Numbered from the stretch's first letter, positions 34,743 to 45,332 are shown. The stretch is DNA of 45,332 nucleotides from Apostichopus parvimensis (GCA_000934455.1 KN886115.1:2886-48217); one strand, 5' to 3'. Numbers and translations are program-made. The notes: generated by a model from the letters alone, not told the origin.

Positions 34743-35528
34743 AGCTGTACTCCGATTGATTTAATGCTTATTGATTCCATGCTGTGAAGATGCTTCTAGA
34801 TTGTGATTGGTTACGGAACTAAAACATATTAAAGACAACAGAGTTTCATAAAGATAACGATATACTCTTGTATAAATGAGCGCGTGATTAGAGCACGTAT
34901 CTATAAATATTCAATCCCAATAAAGGGAACCTGAATTACAAAAACTTTTCGTTGGTGTTAAAAGTGACAGCTTTATTGGAAAAGTTAAAAAATAAACTTT
35001 CACGATTTTTTTTAGAGAAGTAAAGTATAAGCGAATGGAAAGGTGAAAATATTATTTAAAACTAACGTACAACCAACTTAAGTTCACAGAATATGACACA
35101 CTTCAATGAGTCTTATTGTTAATAATTGTAGAAGAACCAAGATTACCATGATGTTGTAGGGAGGGTTTTTGAAACGAGATCTTTCCCATGGATATCGAAG
35201 GTGTCATTGTTAAAAAGAAGGGGAAGTTAAAAGGTGTTATGTTTCTATAGTTCACACCGTCTTACACAATCGGCTTCTCGTCATTTTGAATTAAGTGTTG
35301 GGTTGGTATAGTTTGTATATAAGGTCATACGAGACAAAGCCATTTAATAAAATTCCCTTCGTGATGCAATGTGTGTGTATTCAACTGTCAGGCGCTACCA
35401 AACGTTGTAGATATTCTTTCCTCAACAATCAGATAATCAGTTAAAAATTCACATCGTTATTCGCAGTTACATTCTTCAACCTTACGTGATATATTTTTTT
35501 ATGAAAACAAAGTAAAACAGATTATAAG
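34743..35528. repeat. Partial spacer with G promoter (deletion junction)
   Basis: Only the promoter-proximal 0.8 kb of the roughly 2-kb spacer is present. It joins F directly at about 34738-34743, and its start aligns with 38188. No gene is visible. Confidence 0.85.
35316..35323 (+). promoter_or_regulatory. TATA-like box, type II promoter of copy G
   Basis: TATATAAG followed by GTCATACGAGAC, 213 bp before the G start codon and identical in context to H. Confidence 0.55.
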
Positions 35529-36767
35529 ATGTGTCCTCCGCAAGGAATTTCAAAATATGTCTTGATTACAATCATATGGATATCGATTATTATCTCCTTC
35601 GGAAAAGCCCAAGTTATGTTCGAATTAATGGATGGCGAGTATAACGAAGTGGTTTTCGTTGGTGAGACGGATATTAAGTTACGGTGTTCTTATAATGGCA
35701 ATTTAGCTATTGGAACAGTGACGATTATGGATCAAAATGGAAATAACGTAACTGGAGAAAATCAAACGTTTTTTGCCGAGCACAGAATCAATAATGTGGC
35801 GATTAGCGATGGTGGTATGTACAAATGTAACGTAAGATATACGTGTATGGATGGAAGAGAGGTAACGGAGGTAGCGACGCTCGATCTAAATGTTAAATTT
35901 GATACTAGTCCTCAATGTGTTCGTAATGGTACCATGGAGGAGCCCTACAAACCTGGTGATTGGATATTGTTGTCATGTTACTGTAGAAAGATGGATATGT
36001 GTTCTTGGATATCCACAGTAGAAGACAGTGAACGAGCAGATCTTTTGTCACCACTCTATGAAATGGTGAACCATAACGGAAAGGCGATTAGAAGAGTTGC
36101 AGTACATTACACATCATCTACTGACCCTAATACGAGATATAGTTGTTCCAGTGGATCGGCATCAACAAGTCGATGTGCGATCGGACCAGAGAGGGAATCA
36201 TATAATGATATCATTATTAACTCAATGGAAACAGTGATGTCAACGGACATTTGCTTACCTCCAACTACAGGACCAATGTTAAAGGAAGGAATCTTCTTGG
36301 ACTCAATTACTTCGAAGGTAACTGAAATGAGAGATACCAAAAACAGGTTAAACGGGGAAGGTTCAAGTAAATCGGCTAATGGAAATCTTGTTTTGATCGT
36401 AATCGTCATTGGAGTCAGTGTAGTTTGTCTATTAGTGGTCTTTGTCGTTGTTTTAATTGTTTACCGTTTGTGCGGAGAAAAAAATGAGTCGAACCGTAAA
36501 GTGAAAGATGGTAAGAACACGAAGGATACCATTCCGAATGATAAACACGAAGCTGACTACAATACACCATATTACAACCATACCTACCAACGCACAATTA
36601 CTGATCTTTTCAGTGATAATAACGTAACGTATGACGACATTAATGATAATAGTCACGCATACGATTCTACATCAATGCAAATGAAGGATGAAGTGGAAAC
36701 ATCTCTACCTGATGACAACTACACAAAAGTAGATAGTCCTCAGCAATCTCAACGGCATGTTGTTTAG
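35529..36767 (+). CDS. Ig-superfamily receptor copy G, truncated tail
   Basis: A 412-residue open receptor with type II 5' module and tail class a. Signal peptide 1-27; V-set-like domain about 29-123 with Cys53 and Cys100 in DGGMYKC; position 82 is Phe instead of Cys, so Cys106 lacks its likely partner, as in E; second Ig-like domain about 125-242; stalk to about 286, including 17 residues missing from B and C; membrane helix about 287-312; tail with YYN (348-350), TYDDI (368), AYDS and NYTKV (398). It ends at TAG 36765-36767 where copy C has AAG, losing about 70 residues with the YYTV and TEYAMV motifs. The sequence beyond has picked up an indel and more stops, so the shorter form is established. 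It is probably a membrane receptor with the proximal YxN and YxxV sites only; expression unknown. Confidence 0.87.
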   Translation: MCPPQGISKYVLITIIWISIIISFGKAQVMFELMDGEYNEVVFVGETDIKLRCSYNGNLAIGTVTIMDQNGNNVTGENQTFFAEHRINNVAISDGGMYKCNVRYTCMDGREVTEVATLDLNVKFDTSPQCVRNGTMEEPYKPGDWILLSCYCRKMDMCSWISTVEDSERADLLSPLYEMVNHNGKAIRRVAVHYTSSTDPNTRYSCSSGSASTSRCAIGPERESYNDIIINSMETVMSTDICLPPTTGPMLKEGIFLDSITSKVTEMRDTKNRLNGEGSSKSANGNLVLIVIVIGVSVVCLLVVFVVVLIVYRLCGEKNESNRKVKDGKNTKDTIPNDKHEADYNTPYYNHTYQRTITDLFSDNNVTYDDINDNSHAYDSTSMQMKDEVETSLPDDNYTKVDSPQQSQRHVV

Positions 36768-36990
36768 ATCGGAAGCTCGAGTGCACGCCATGACGAAAGC
36801 AAAACGGTTTATAGTGTTGAAAGCAAACCAATTCCTTCAGAGAACCGAGAACCTATTCTTGATGACGACGAAGAGAAACTTAATATGCATTACTTTACAG
36901 TAAATAAATAAGTTTGAATGGGATAGTAGCGTCCCTGGTAATAGATCCGTATCTACCACAGAGTACGCTATGGTAAATAAAGATAACTAG
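36768..36990 (+). pseudogene. Decayed distal tail of copy G
   Basis: Homologous to the last part of the C tail, ending at the ancestral TAG 36988-36990. YTV has become FTV (TTT at 36892-36894), and an indel just after it near 36905 shifts the frame and creates further stops. It follows the in-frame TAG of G and is presumably 3' untranslated sequence now. Confidence 0.85.
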
Positions 36991-39005
36991 ATACATGTGG
37001 CCCATCTGATGGAATCATCGATAATATTTGGAGATCGGATGATGTGTTTTACAAGCCAGGCTGTTTGATGAATAGTCATAATGTTATCAGCGTGTATATA
37101 CCTAAGCAATGTTCTACAAAGTTGACTTTCTTGAAAAGCTTAAATTTCTGTTCATGATCAAGTCTTTTCCGGTTAATTAAACACACAACAAATCACACTC
37201 AGAAGCACAGTTGCAATATGCGGTTGACGTGGTTAATCATTGATTCAGGGAGTTGGCACAACAGCAACACCCTGTTCGAATCAGGGCTCTCAATGTCTAG
37301 GGCCCCAATAATTGATATATAACTGCCAGTCATGTATATGAATTAACAAAATGATGCCCACATGCCTTAGTCTGTCTTATTTCACTAGCAACGGGTTTTT
37401 TTTTGTAGTTAAAAAAAATAATTGCCTGCTGTATTCGCTCAGATCAGGAACTCGTATTTTAAATTAGGGTCGCTTTGACAGTGAGTAGTGTTCCGACCTT
37501 TATCATGCAAAAAGAAAAACCAATAAACTTTCAGTTCTCACATTTCGCAGGTTTTTAAAACTTTGCTGAGGGTCAAATCAACGGTCTTCATATTATTTTA
37601 TTTTAACGTCTTTACTTATTGTATAATTACACTATTACACCACTGTTTTAACAGTAATTAATGACGAATGCTAAAATGGTAACATTAACCATTGGATGAA
37701 TGGAGTATAGTTGGTCACAGAAAGCATACAACCTTAATTCATCAGCTCTAGAATTCACCCAGAGAGAGGGCATCCAGAATGACGGCTCTACGACAGAATG
37801 GATGTGATTCTACTCCAAGGAAGTAAATTCTACTTCTTTGGTTCTAAGAAGTGTCAGTGGTTAAGCTAGAACCGTCTCCCATTTTGACAGAATTAGCGGG
37901 GGCGGGGCGGGGGCATCGGGCACATGCCATAAACGTTTGTGAAAAACATAATAAAAAATAATAAGAACTAAGTTAATAAATAAAATATAAATAAAATAAT
38001 AACTATTAATAAACAACATAATTACCCATATTTCTGTTAATGACATACCTTTTATACTTTAAAACTAAAAAATGTCCTTTTTATTATTTAGAAAAACTGT
38101 TTTGTTGGGAAGTATAACTAGAAAACGGCTTTTTGTTGACAAATTTAAACAAATATTTTTGCTTTTGTTGAAAAATACACACATTGCAGCTGCACTCCGA
38201 TTGATTTAATGCTACTTGATTCCATGCTGTGAAGATGCTCCTAGATTGTGATTGGTTACGGAACTAAACCATATTAAAGACAACAGACTTTCATAAAGAT
38301 AACGATGTACTCTTGTATAAATGAGCGCGTTATTAGAGCACGTATCTATAAACATTCAATCCCAATAAAGGGAAACTGTGTTACAAAAACGTTTTGCAGG
38401 TGTTAAAAGGTACAGTTTTATTGGAAAAGTCAAAAGAATAAACTTTCACGATTGTTTTTGATAGAAGTAAAGTATAAGCGAATGAAAAGGCGAAAATATT
38501 ATTTAAAACTAACGTACAACCAACTTAAGTTCACAGAATATGACACACTTCAATGAGTCTTATTGTTAATAATTGTAGAAGAGCCAAGATTACCATTATG
38601 TTGTAGGGAGGGTTTTTGAAACGAGATCTTTCCCATGGATATCGAAGGTGTCATTGTTAAAAAGATGGGGGAGTTAAAAGGTGTTATGTTTCTATAGTTC
38701 ACACCGTCTTACACAATCGGCTTCTCGTCATTTTGAATTAAGTGTTGGGTTGGTATAGTTTGTATATAAGGTCATATGAGACAAAGCCATTTAATAAAAT
38801 TCTCTTCGTGATGCAATGTGTGTGTATTCAACTGTCAAGCGCTACCAAACGTTGTAGATATTCTTTTCTCAATAATCAGATAATAATCAGTTGAAATTCA
38901 CATCGTTACTCGCAACAAGTTGTATTCTTCAAGCTTACGTGACATATTTTTTTAAGAAAATAAATCAAAACATTCTCGAACGACGTTTGGTGTACAGATT
39001 ATAAG
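36991..39005. repeat. Intergenic unit between G and H (copy 3)
   Basis: Third full copy of the spacer seen at 5726-7874 and 9279-11237, ending in a type II promoter. No gene visible. Confidence 0.85.
38763..38770 (+). promoter_or_regulatory. TATA-like box, type II promoter of copy H
   Basis: TATATAAG followed by GTCATATGAGAC, 243 bp before the H start codon. Confidence 0.55.
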
Positions 39006-40487
39006 ATGTGTCGTCCGCAAGGAATTTCAAAATATGTCTTGATTACAATCATATGGATATCGAGTATTATCTCCTTCGGAAAAGCCCAAGTTATATTCGA
39101 ATTAATGGATGGCGAGTATAACGAAGTGGTTTTCGTTGGTGAGACGGATATAACGTTACGGTGTTCTTATAATGGCAATTTAACTATTGAAACAGTGACG
39201 ATTATGGATCAAAATGGAAATAACGTAACTGAAGTAATAAAAACGATTTGTGCCGAGTACAGAATTAATAATGTGGCGATGAGCCATGGTGGTATGTACA
39301 AATGTAACGTAAGATATACGTGTATGGATGGAAGAGAGGTGACGGAGGTAGCGACGCTCGATCTTATTGTTAAATTTGATACTAGTCCTCAATGTGTTCG
39401 TAATGGTACTGTGGGGGAGCCATACAAACCTGGTGATTGGATATTGTTGTCATGTTACTGTAGAGAGATGGATACGTGTTCTTTGTTATCCACAATAGAA
39501 GGCAGTACCCGAGCATTTGCTTTGTCACCACTCGATGAAATGATGAACCATAAAGGAAAGGCAATTAGAAGAGTTACAGTACATTACACATCATCTACTG
39601 ACCCTAATACGAGATATATTTGTTCCAGTGGATCGGCATCGACAAGTCGATGTGCGATTGGACCAGAGAGTGAATCATCTAATGATATCATTATTAACTC
39701 AATGGAAACAGTGACGTCAACGGACATTTGCTCACCTCCAACTACAGAACAAATGTCAAAGGAAGGAATCTTCTTGGACTCAATGACATCGAAGGTAACT
39801 GAAATAAAAGACACTAACAACTACATTAATATGGATAATTCTGTTCACCAGAATACCAATAAAATGTCTTATACCGTAATCGTAATTTCCGGCAGTTTAG
39901 TTACTCTCCTAACAGTTGTCATCGTCATTTTAACTGTTTTTATTTTGTGCGGAGGCAGAAACAAGCGAGATCAGAAAGCAAGAGGTGATAACATGACGAG
40001 GAATAACACCTACAATGAAGATAACGAAGCTAACCGCAATATGCCACACTACAACAATGCTTTCATACATAGTAGTCCTAGTGTCGTAAGCGATGACAAC
40101 TGTAACGGTATTACTGATGATAGCCACACATACGATTCTCCACCCATGAACATGATGAACGCAGTAGTCACATCTGTACCTGACGAGACCTATGGAGAAG
40201 TAGAAAGTACTAAGTTACCAGATGTTACAAAGACTGGAAGTGCGAAAAGAAGTCATGACGATAGTGGGAATGTTCGTTTCGCTGAGAGTGATTTTCAACG
40301 TAGACCCACACCATCTGAAAGACGAAATCGAGGATCCGTTCTCGATAATAATGACGGTGAAGAGGACATAAGTATGCTCTACGCTAAAGTAGACAAGTCC
40401 AAACGGAATAGCATCCTCCCTGGTAGTAGACCAACAACGGTTTGTGGTGATGATGTGAATGATGTGTACGCTAAGGTAGACACCTAG
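39006..40487 (+). CDS. Intact Ig-superfamily receptor copy H, tail class c
   Basis: The longest intact member, 493 residues, with type II 5' module and a distinct tail. Signal peptide 1-27; V-set-like domain about 29-123 with cysteines 53, 82, 100 and 106; the usual DGGMYKC reads HGGMYKC (Asp to His). The second Ig-like domain is about 125-242, with Leu160 where most copies have Trp. The stalk is long and polar (about 243-287), the membrane helix about 288-315. The tail carries HYNN (YxN at 349), YDSPPM (376), TYGEV (396), LYAKV (459) and VYAKV (488). The two YAKV motifs are 29 residues apart, too far for a classical ITAM, and the terminal TxYxxV of classes a and b is absent. Signalling through SH2 proteins is inferred. 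It is the only intact class c tail in the window; pseudogenes A and A' are its dead relatives. It lies at the right edge of the array. Confidence 0.93.
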   Translation: MCRPQGISKYVLITIIWISSIISFGKAQVIFELMDGEYNEVVFVGETDITLRCSYNGNLTIETVTIMDQNGNNVTEVIKTICAEYRINNVAMSHGGMYKCNVRYTCMDGREVTEVATLDLIVKFDTSPQCVRNGTVGEPYKPGDWILLSCYCREMDTCSLLSTIEGSTRAFALSPLDEMMNHKGKAIRRVTVHYTSSTDPNTRYICSSGSASTSRCAIGPESESSNDIIINSMETVTSTDICSPPTTEQMSKEGIFLDSMTSKVTEIKDTNNYINMDNSVHQNTNKMSYTVIVISGSLVTLLTVVIVILTVFILCGGRNKRDQKARGDNMTRNNTYNEDNEANRNMPHYNNAFIHSSPSVVSDDNCNGITDDSHTYDSPPMNMMNAVVTSVPDETYGEVESTKLPDVTKTGSAKRSHDDSGNVRFAESDFQRRPTPSERRNRGSVLDNNDGEEDISMLYAKVDKSKRNSILPGSRPTTVCGDDVNDVYAKVDT

Positions 40488-40906
40488 CAACTGTAACAAC
40501 TTCTCCATTGTGCGATTCTTCACTTTTTCTACACTTGCTTAGCTTTTAACATCAGTATCTTTCGATGAAAAGATTAGGGACTCATTTTTGCAAACATCGT
40601 TGGTTTATTAGTTGTACAACGCCTTGAGCAGATATATGTTTCTAGGTAGTGAGGCGTTATCAATTTCATTCTTCGTATTATTATTATCACTTGTATTGTT
40701 AACCATATCAGTTTTGAGGTTATATTAATTGTGTGGTGATAGTTAATATCAGTTGTTGAACGTGTCTATTCGTATGCGATCTTGTTTGACTTGCAACGTA
40801 TATGTTCATTTTTGAAAAGCGTCAAAATGCGTCCTGTTCCCTATCCACGCCTAACGCCTCCTGACAATATTCTATAGCTACTTAACTTAGTCGTATCACA
40901 CTTTCC

Positions 40907-40912
40907 AATAAA
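40907..40912 (+). terminator. Candidate poly(A) signal of copy H
   Basis: AATAAA 420 bp after the H stop codon. It is the first clear hexamer after the gene; usage not shown. Confidence 0.45.
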
Positions 40913-42957
40913 ACTCATTGTACACTTGCATCTGTTAGCATTGCTCATTGGAGTAATTGTGCACTAAATACGGTCTATAAAGGATTGTATATACATAGTT
41001 TTCACAGACGAAAACGTTTCATGCAAAACATGTAAACATTGACCTAAACTAGATTTAGCTGTTATAAATGACAAATCTTTTGCAACTTTGTCATTACTCT
41101 CACAACGCCATTGTATACTGTACTATTTGACACAGTTGTTTTGGTCGTTCACAAGCGCCTGCCTTTAAGTATGTTTTAAGCGTGTTGACGTTCCTGTCAC
41201 AGACGTCTGTCAAAAAAAAAACAGGTCAAATTAAATCTGGATAAGTGTTTGAATTTGGCTAAACTTTAACGATGTTTAAAGCGTGAATATATTAACAAAC
41301 CGATTACGCCATAGATAGGCCGAGGTGTTCCAAATTATACGAAACTTTGTGGACAATTTTAGGAATTTTTGGTTGTATAAATTTGGACAATTTTGGTGTT
41401 TAAAAATTTTCATGGTTCAAAAGATTTTTTAAACAAGTACATGGCAGTGTACACTGAAAGGTGATATCTTGAATCGATGCTGTATATTTTTGCTCAATGC
41501 AACATTCCCCTTACTCGTCTCGCACAGGTACAATGTTTTTACATTTCCCATTGCCTTCGATTTTACCTTGCCAAAATGGCGTCCATGCCATTTCTGACTT
41601 TTCACACCACAGCTATTGAGTTATAATGTAGAGTTTTGAATAAAGTAAAGATCTTGAGAACGTATAGATAACGTACGTGTTGAAATTTATCTGAATATTA
41701 ATGACAACTGTTTGACTTTCTAGAATATATACTTAGAGACGCTTATCAAAACTTATAAAAAATATTAAAAAAACTTGTCAAAACCAAATAAATAATGAAT
41801 ATATAAATAGTGAATGTCAAATGTAATCAACAAAGTTGAAACAAGTTTGAACTAATCTGTCGTATTTTTGAAAGACTAATTGTCCAAAACCATTATACAG
41901 TCCAATCATTCTATTCTCTTTTTATCATCGTGTTGTTTTCCTTCGTTATTTGTTTGTTACTAAGTTTAGTTTGTTATTATAATAGTGTTTGAGGTTACTT
42001 AATTGTAATGGAAAGTACGACATATTGCTTTAGAAGGTACATCATTTTTATGAGGCCGAAGACTGAGTTCTACCAAAAAATGGATTGTTACAAATATAAG
42101 CCAATAGCTCATTACTATGACTCCTGTTGTTTTCATTTATTGACGTTGTAAGTTCTCGTTTTCTCAAGAGGTCATCGATCAGTTTATGTCGAAGGCAATT
42201 TTTACAGGCAAGTATGTATAGCATATTGGTATACTAGGAACTTTGCTTAATAGAGAAATGAACATAACAGGTACTGTGAAACGCAACCGGAAAGTTCCTT
42301 CTAATATTCATTCAACCATAACACGAGATAACACTTAGGACAATGACGGTATATATACATTGTAGACGGCAACCACGACCTTGCGGTACAATTAGTTGCA
42401 TTTTTCCTAAACATTTGTTATGAACTACTCGCTTGCCTTCCATAACGCCTACCATGATCCACTTCTCTTTAGAGTCACTCAACTGAAAAGGGTTTGTACA
42501 ACGTCTACAAACGTTTCGTTTCGTCCTAAAAGTCTTGATAAGGCAGACGGGTAGCCTTTGTAGTTAATTATGATTGTGAGTTTCAATGACGTGAGATAGT
42601 TAAGGCGCTTAAACATGTACATATGCTTTGAAAAGTGTAGATATCAACGTTCGTTTAGTAAGAATTCAACACACAGGAATATTTTAAGTAAAAATATGCT
42701 GTGACATTTAACACGAACGAGAAACAAAAGAACACTGTAATTTACGATGCAAAGAGCGTTCAACTGTTCACGTGATTGTGTATGTTACATTAAGTTTCAT
42801 AATAGTTTGACTCAGGAACTTGATCTGAGATATGTAGACGTGTGGGATTAAAGGGTGAACCGTGTTGTAGCGTTTTTGTTTTTGTTTTTGTTTTATTTAT
42901 TTTTTATTACTTCTTGTTCTATCACACGTACAGTAGGTAAGTTCCATGGGGTTAAAA

Positions 42958-42986
42958 CCAGGAAGGTGTTACAGACACCTCACTGG
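42958..42986. repeat. Possible third micro-hairpin
   Basis: A 29-bp imperfect palindrome with arms CCAGGAAGGTGT and ACACCTCACTGG. Its core matches the hairpins at 23256 and 32183 at about 21 of 27 positions, including a paired change from T-A to G-C within the stem. No empty site is available, so mobility is not shown. Confidence 0.45.
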
Positions 42987-43925
42987 TAAAACCACCATGA
43001 ATCAGCTTCGAGTTAAGATCGATCTGGAATCGATGTAGATCGATTGCCTCTAATACGTATAGAGAAGTTGCAAAGTTTGTTTAATCATTCAGTGTTTGCC
43101 CTTCCTACAGTAAAACTGGCAAGTTTTGTAACCCAATCGTTTGTTTTCATATCTTGCTGTCTACCCCTACATATAGTATGAATACATTGCTTTCATGTGT
43201 GTAAAGGCTTCTCGAAAAAACTTTCTTCGGCAAGAATGTTCATCGACTAGTGACAGTGGTTATGAGAAGACTCATTAAGACCGTTCATAACGAAGAAACT
43301 GACGGCCCCTTGACCAAAGACATTCACATCATGACACAACACAGTGTATGTGCCATCCCACAATTTAAGGAGTTAGAGCACCAAACATTTAAGGGTGACA
43401 TAACACTCGTGTCGTGTAACGTGTGACGTTTGTGCACATATTGGTGATGGTACAGATGGGGGCACATAAGTTTAACTGGGGTCACGGCCACGTGTCTGGT
43501 CACGAAAGTCACGAAAACCAAAGGGATTCGATATATTTTGCTTGTAAATGCAAAATCTATAGTTAGGGCTATATACGTTCCGTCAATGTATTTATGAATA
43601 GCGCCAGCGTTCCTCAAGCTTTTAACGCCAGCAAGAGATAAGGGAAACTAGCAAATAACCAGACAAATTTTTAAAAAACAAACACAGATTTCCTGTAGCG
43701 TAACGTTAACTGTGAAGTAGAAGTACGGGTCACAATAGTGTGTAAGAGTTAAGACTGACGGGTAAAGTAGTTGTGAGCTATTATGAGGATTTTTTTTTAA
43801 AGAATTGTGATAACGTTGTAGGTAATACGCTGTGCATGAAACGATGGGTGAATGATGCAACATTAAGATTGATCATATCTTAAGGTTTCAAAAGATTAAG
43901 CGACTTATATTTCTTGTTAGCATGA

Positions 43926-45332
43926 TCACGAGGTCTGGACAACGAAATGTGGCGAATAACCCCTTTTTGAAAAAACAACAACAACCAGCCAATGAATGTC
44001 AGAGGTTCTTATACAATACCATACTGTGGAACAACACATAAGATGAGGATTCACAAGAGTGAGGTAAATTGAACGAAGAATAATTATGGTTAGGAATGTC
44101 TTAATTTGCCAATAACACCAATTCTTTTGGCAGTTTGTGAAGATATCTGACTGATGTGCTCGTGCCAAGTAAGCTTATAGAGTCAATTATAACAGCAAGA
44201 AATTCAACACTTTCAACTGGTTCAAACTTATACATACTTATGGAGGTATTAAATACGTGATCATAAGGATTATTGAATACGATAACAGTTTGTCTTACTG
44301 ATGTTGAGAGATCACTTGTTCGCTATGCACTAATCAGAAAAGATGCGTAGCTCATTAACAACAGTACTTTTAAGTTAGTTAGGGTCATTTGCGTAAAACA
44401 AATATTCGTGTCACCAGCAAAGAGTAGTAGTTGTGCTTTCTGGGAGAATTGAGCCTTGCGGTACACAATATCTTACAGTTTTTAACTTAGACATTGCATT
44501 GTTAAAAGATAACCCTTTTCAGAGAGATACTTTCAAACCATTCTAGGCAAATACCTGTAATACCAAAGCGTACACGTTTCTGTAAAAGAATACCATGGTC
44601 AATCGTGTCAATTACCTTTGACAAGTCAAGAAACACCCCAATAGATATATTATTGTGTAATTTGTCAACGACAAGTTAAAAAAAATCTAGGTCAATGGGT
44701 CGGAAATTTGCGGAATAATCTAACGAAACAGCAAAGGCCGGAATTCTTAGCCATCAGATTTATTTGGGTGTAAAAACTCCAAAGACACATTGGCGAGCTC
44801 GTCTTTACGTACGGCTGAAAGAAAGAACGAACTGGACTTTTACTCTGGCATTAGTTCCTTCAGGCGTGTAGTTTGTGCATGGGAGTTTGGATGCAAGTGA
44901 TGGACCAAGGTTAACAAAGTAATCATTGAAAGCGTAGGAATTGTGCATGTTTGGATCTGAAATCATGGAATCACCTTTAATAAACGGGTCAGGATAACGT
45001 ATTGTTATCTCCCTTGGTGTAGAATGTCATTAATAGTTTGCCATGTTCGTTTGATGTCATTTTTAGATCTGTTAAACAATTCAGTATAGTACATTTCCTT
45101 TGCTATGCTTAAAATATGATTAAATACGATAAACAGGTTGTTACGGTCATTGTTTTAGGATTGTTTGTTTGTGTAAGTATTTTCAAATAATCATTGTATA
45201 GCTAATTTTTAGTTTTGATTGAACTGATAATGCCTCCTGTAATCCAATTATTTTTCTCCTTCCTATGTTTAGTTAAATTTTATGATTGGGAAACTTTCAT
45301 TGTACGTTGGAAGAAAAGTTTGGATACAAGTT
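43926..45332 (-). mobile_element. Decayed LINE reverse transcriptase, CR1/L2-like
   Basis: The complement encodes fragments of a non-LTR retrotransposon polymerase in the expected order, from the right edge leftwards: a linker with YYTELFNRSKNDIKRTW (about 45115-45020), the pre-polymerase motif FVNLGPSLASKLP (about 44900), VFLDLSKVIDTIDHGIL (about 44630), VPQGSIL (about 44460), FAGDTNICF in place of FADDT (about 44410), and a C-terminal LVNPHLMCCSTVW piece (about 44050). The fragments lie in different frames, and the spacing between VPQGS and FAGDT is far shorter than normal, so there is an internal deletion. The second aspartate-motif residue pair is altered to GD. It is inactive and continues past the window end. 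The clade is judged from motifs only. Confidence 0.85.

Larger units (their letters stand above)
40488..43925. other. Unique right flank, no gene recognised
   Basis: The sequence after H does not repeat elsewhere in the window, so the receptor array ends here. It contains a candidate poly(A) signal, AT-rich stretches, a T-rich low-complexity tract near 42865-42910 and a hairpin at 42958-42986. Open frames such as 43324-43617 on the minus strand show no recognisable domain. Confidence 0.6.

Noticed and set aside
40376-40475. ITAM formed by the two YAKV motifs of copy H
   Set aside because: The motifs are 29 residues apart, well outside the 6-12 residue spacing of an ITAM.
43324-43617. 97-residue minus-strand frame containing a KYIDGTYIAL stretch
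   Set aside because: It loosely recalls a Harbinger-type nuclease motif, but no other transposase motif follows and no terminal repeats were found.

Overview
This is metazoan nuclear DNA, AT-rich and full of duplicated non-coding sequence. The nine gene copies seen, live and dead, are all on the + strand and all belong to one family of immunoglobulin-superfamily type I membrane receptors. Each full-length member has a signal peptide, a V-set-like Ig domain with a DxGxYxC motif, a cysteine-rich second Ig-like domain, a short stalk, one transmembrane helix and a tyrosine-rich cytoplasmic tail. The whole protein lies in one uninterrupted reading frame. Ig receptors with tyrosine motifs suggest an invertebrate (possibly a marine deuterostome) immune or self/non-self recognition family, but nothing in the window fixes the species.

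Layout: an old pseudogene A (916-2335); copy B (4316-5725; three nonsense codons); copy C (7875-9278; intact); copy D (11238-12595; 5-bp frameshift); a non-coding block beta1 (12596-18900) ending in an orphan promoter; a third copy of an internal segment (gamma3, about 18908-21393); a microsatellite; pseudogene A' (22469-24335), split by a 485-bp transposon; copy E (26263-27624; open, slightly shortened tail); block beta2 (27670-33895); copy F (34191-34742; 3' half deleted); copy G (35529-36767; tail shortened by a stop); copy H (39006-40487; intact, with a distinct tail). Beyond about 40.5 kb the sequence is unique, and a decayed LINE reverse transcriptase lies on the minus strand from about 43.9 kb to the window end.

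The array looks modular. Two 5' modules, each with its own promoter and signal peptide (type I: B, E, F; type II: C, D, G, H), are combined with three 3' modules of stalk, membrane helix and tail (a: B, C, G; b: D, E; c: H and the A pseudogenes). Copy E is flanked on its left by sequence matching the left flank of B and on its right by sequence matching the right flank of D, which is what unequal crossing-over inside the ectodomain would leave. A short stretch of the second Ig domain is hypervariable between otherwise near-identical copies. The tails carry a repeated set of SH2-type tyrosine motifs: YxN, YxxV/I and a terminal TxYxxV. The best candidate for an undescribed system is therefore this tandem array of intronless, recombining Ig receptors with exchangeable tails and recurrent tail-truncated or tail-less variants. 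Expression, ligand and function are not visible from sequence.
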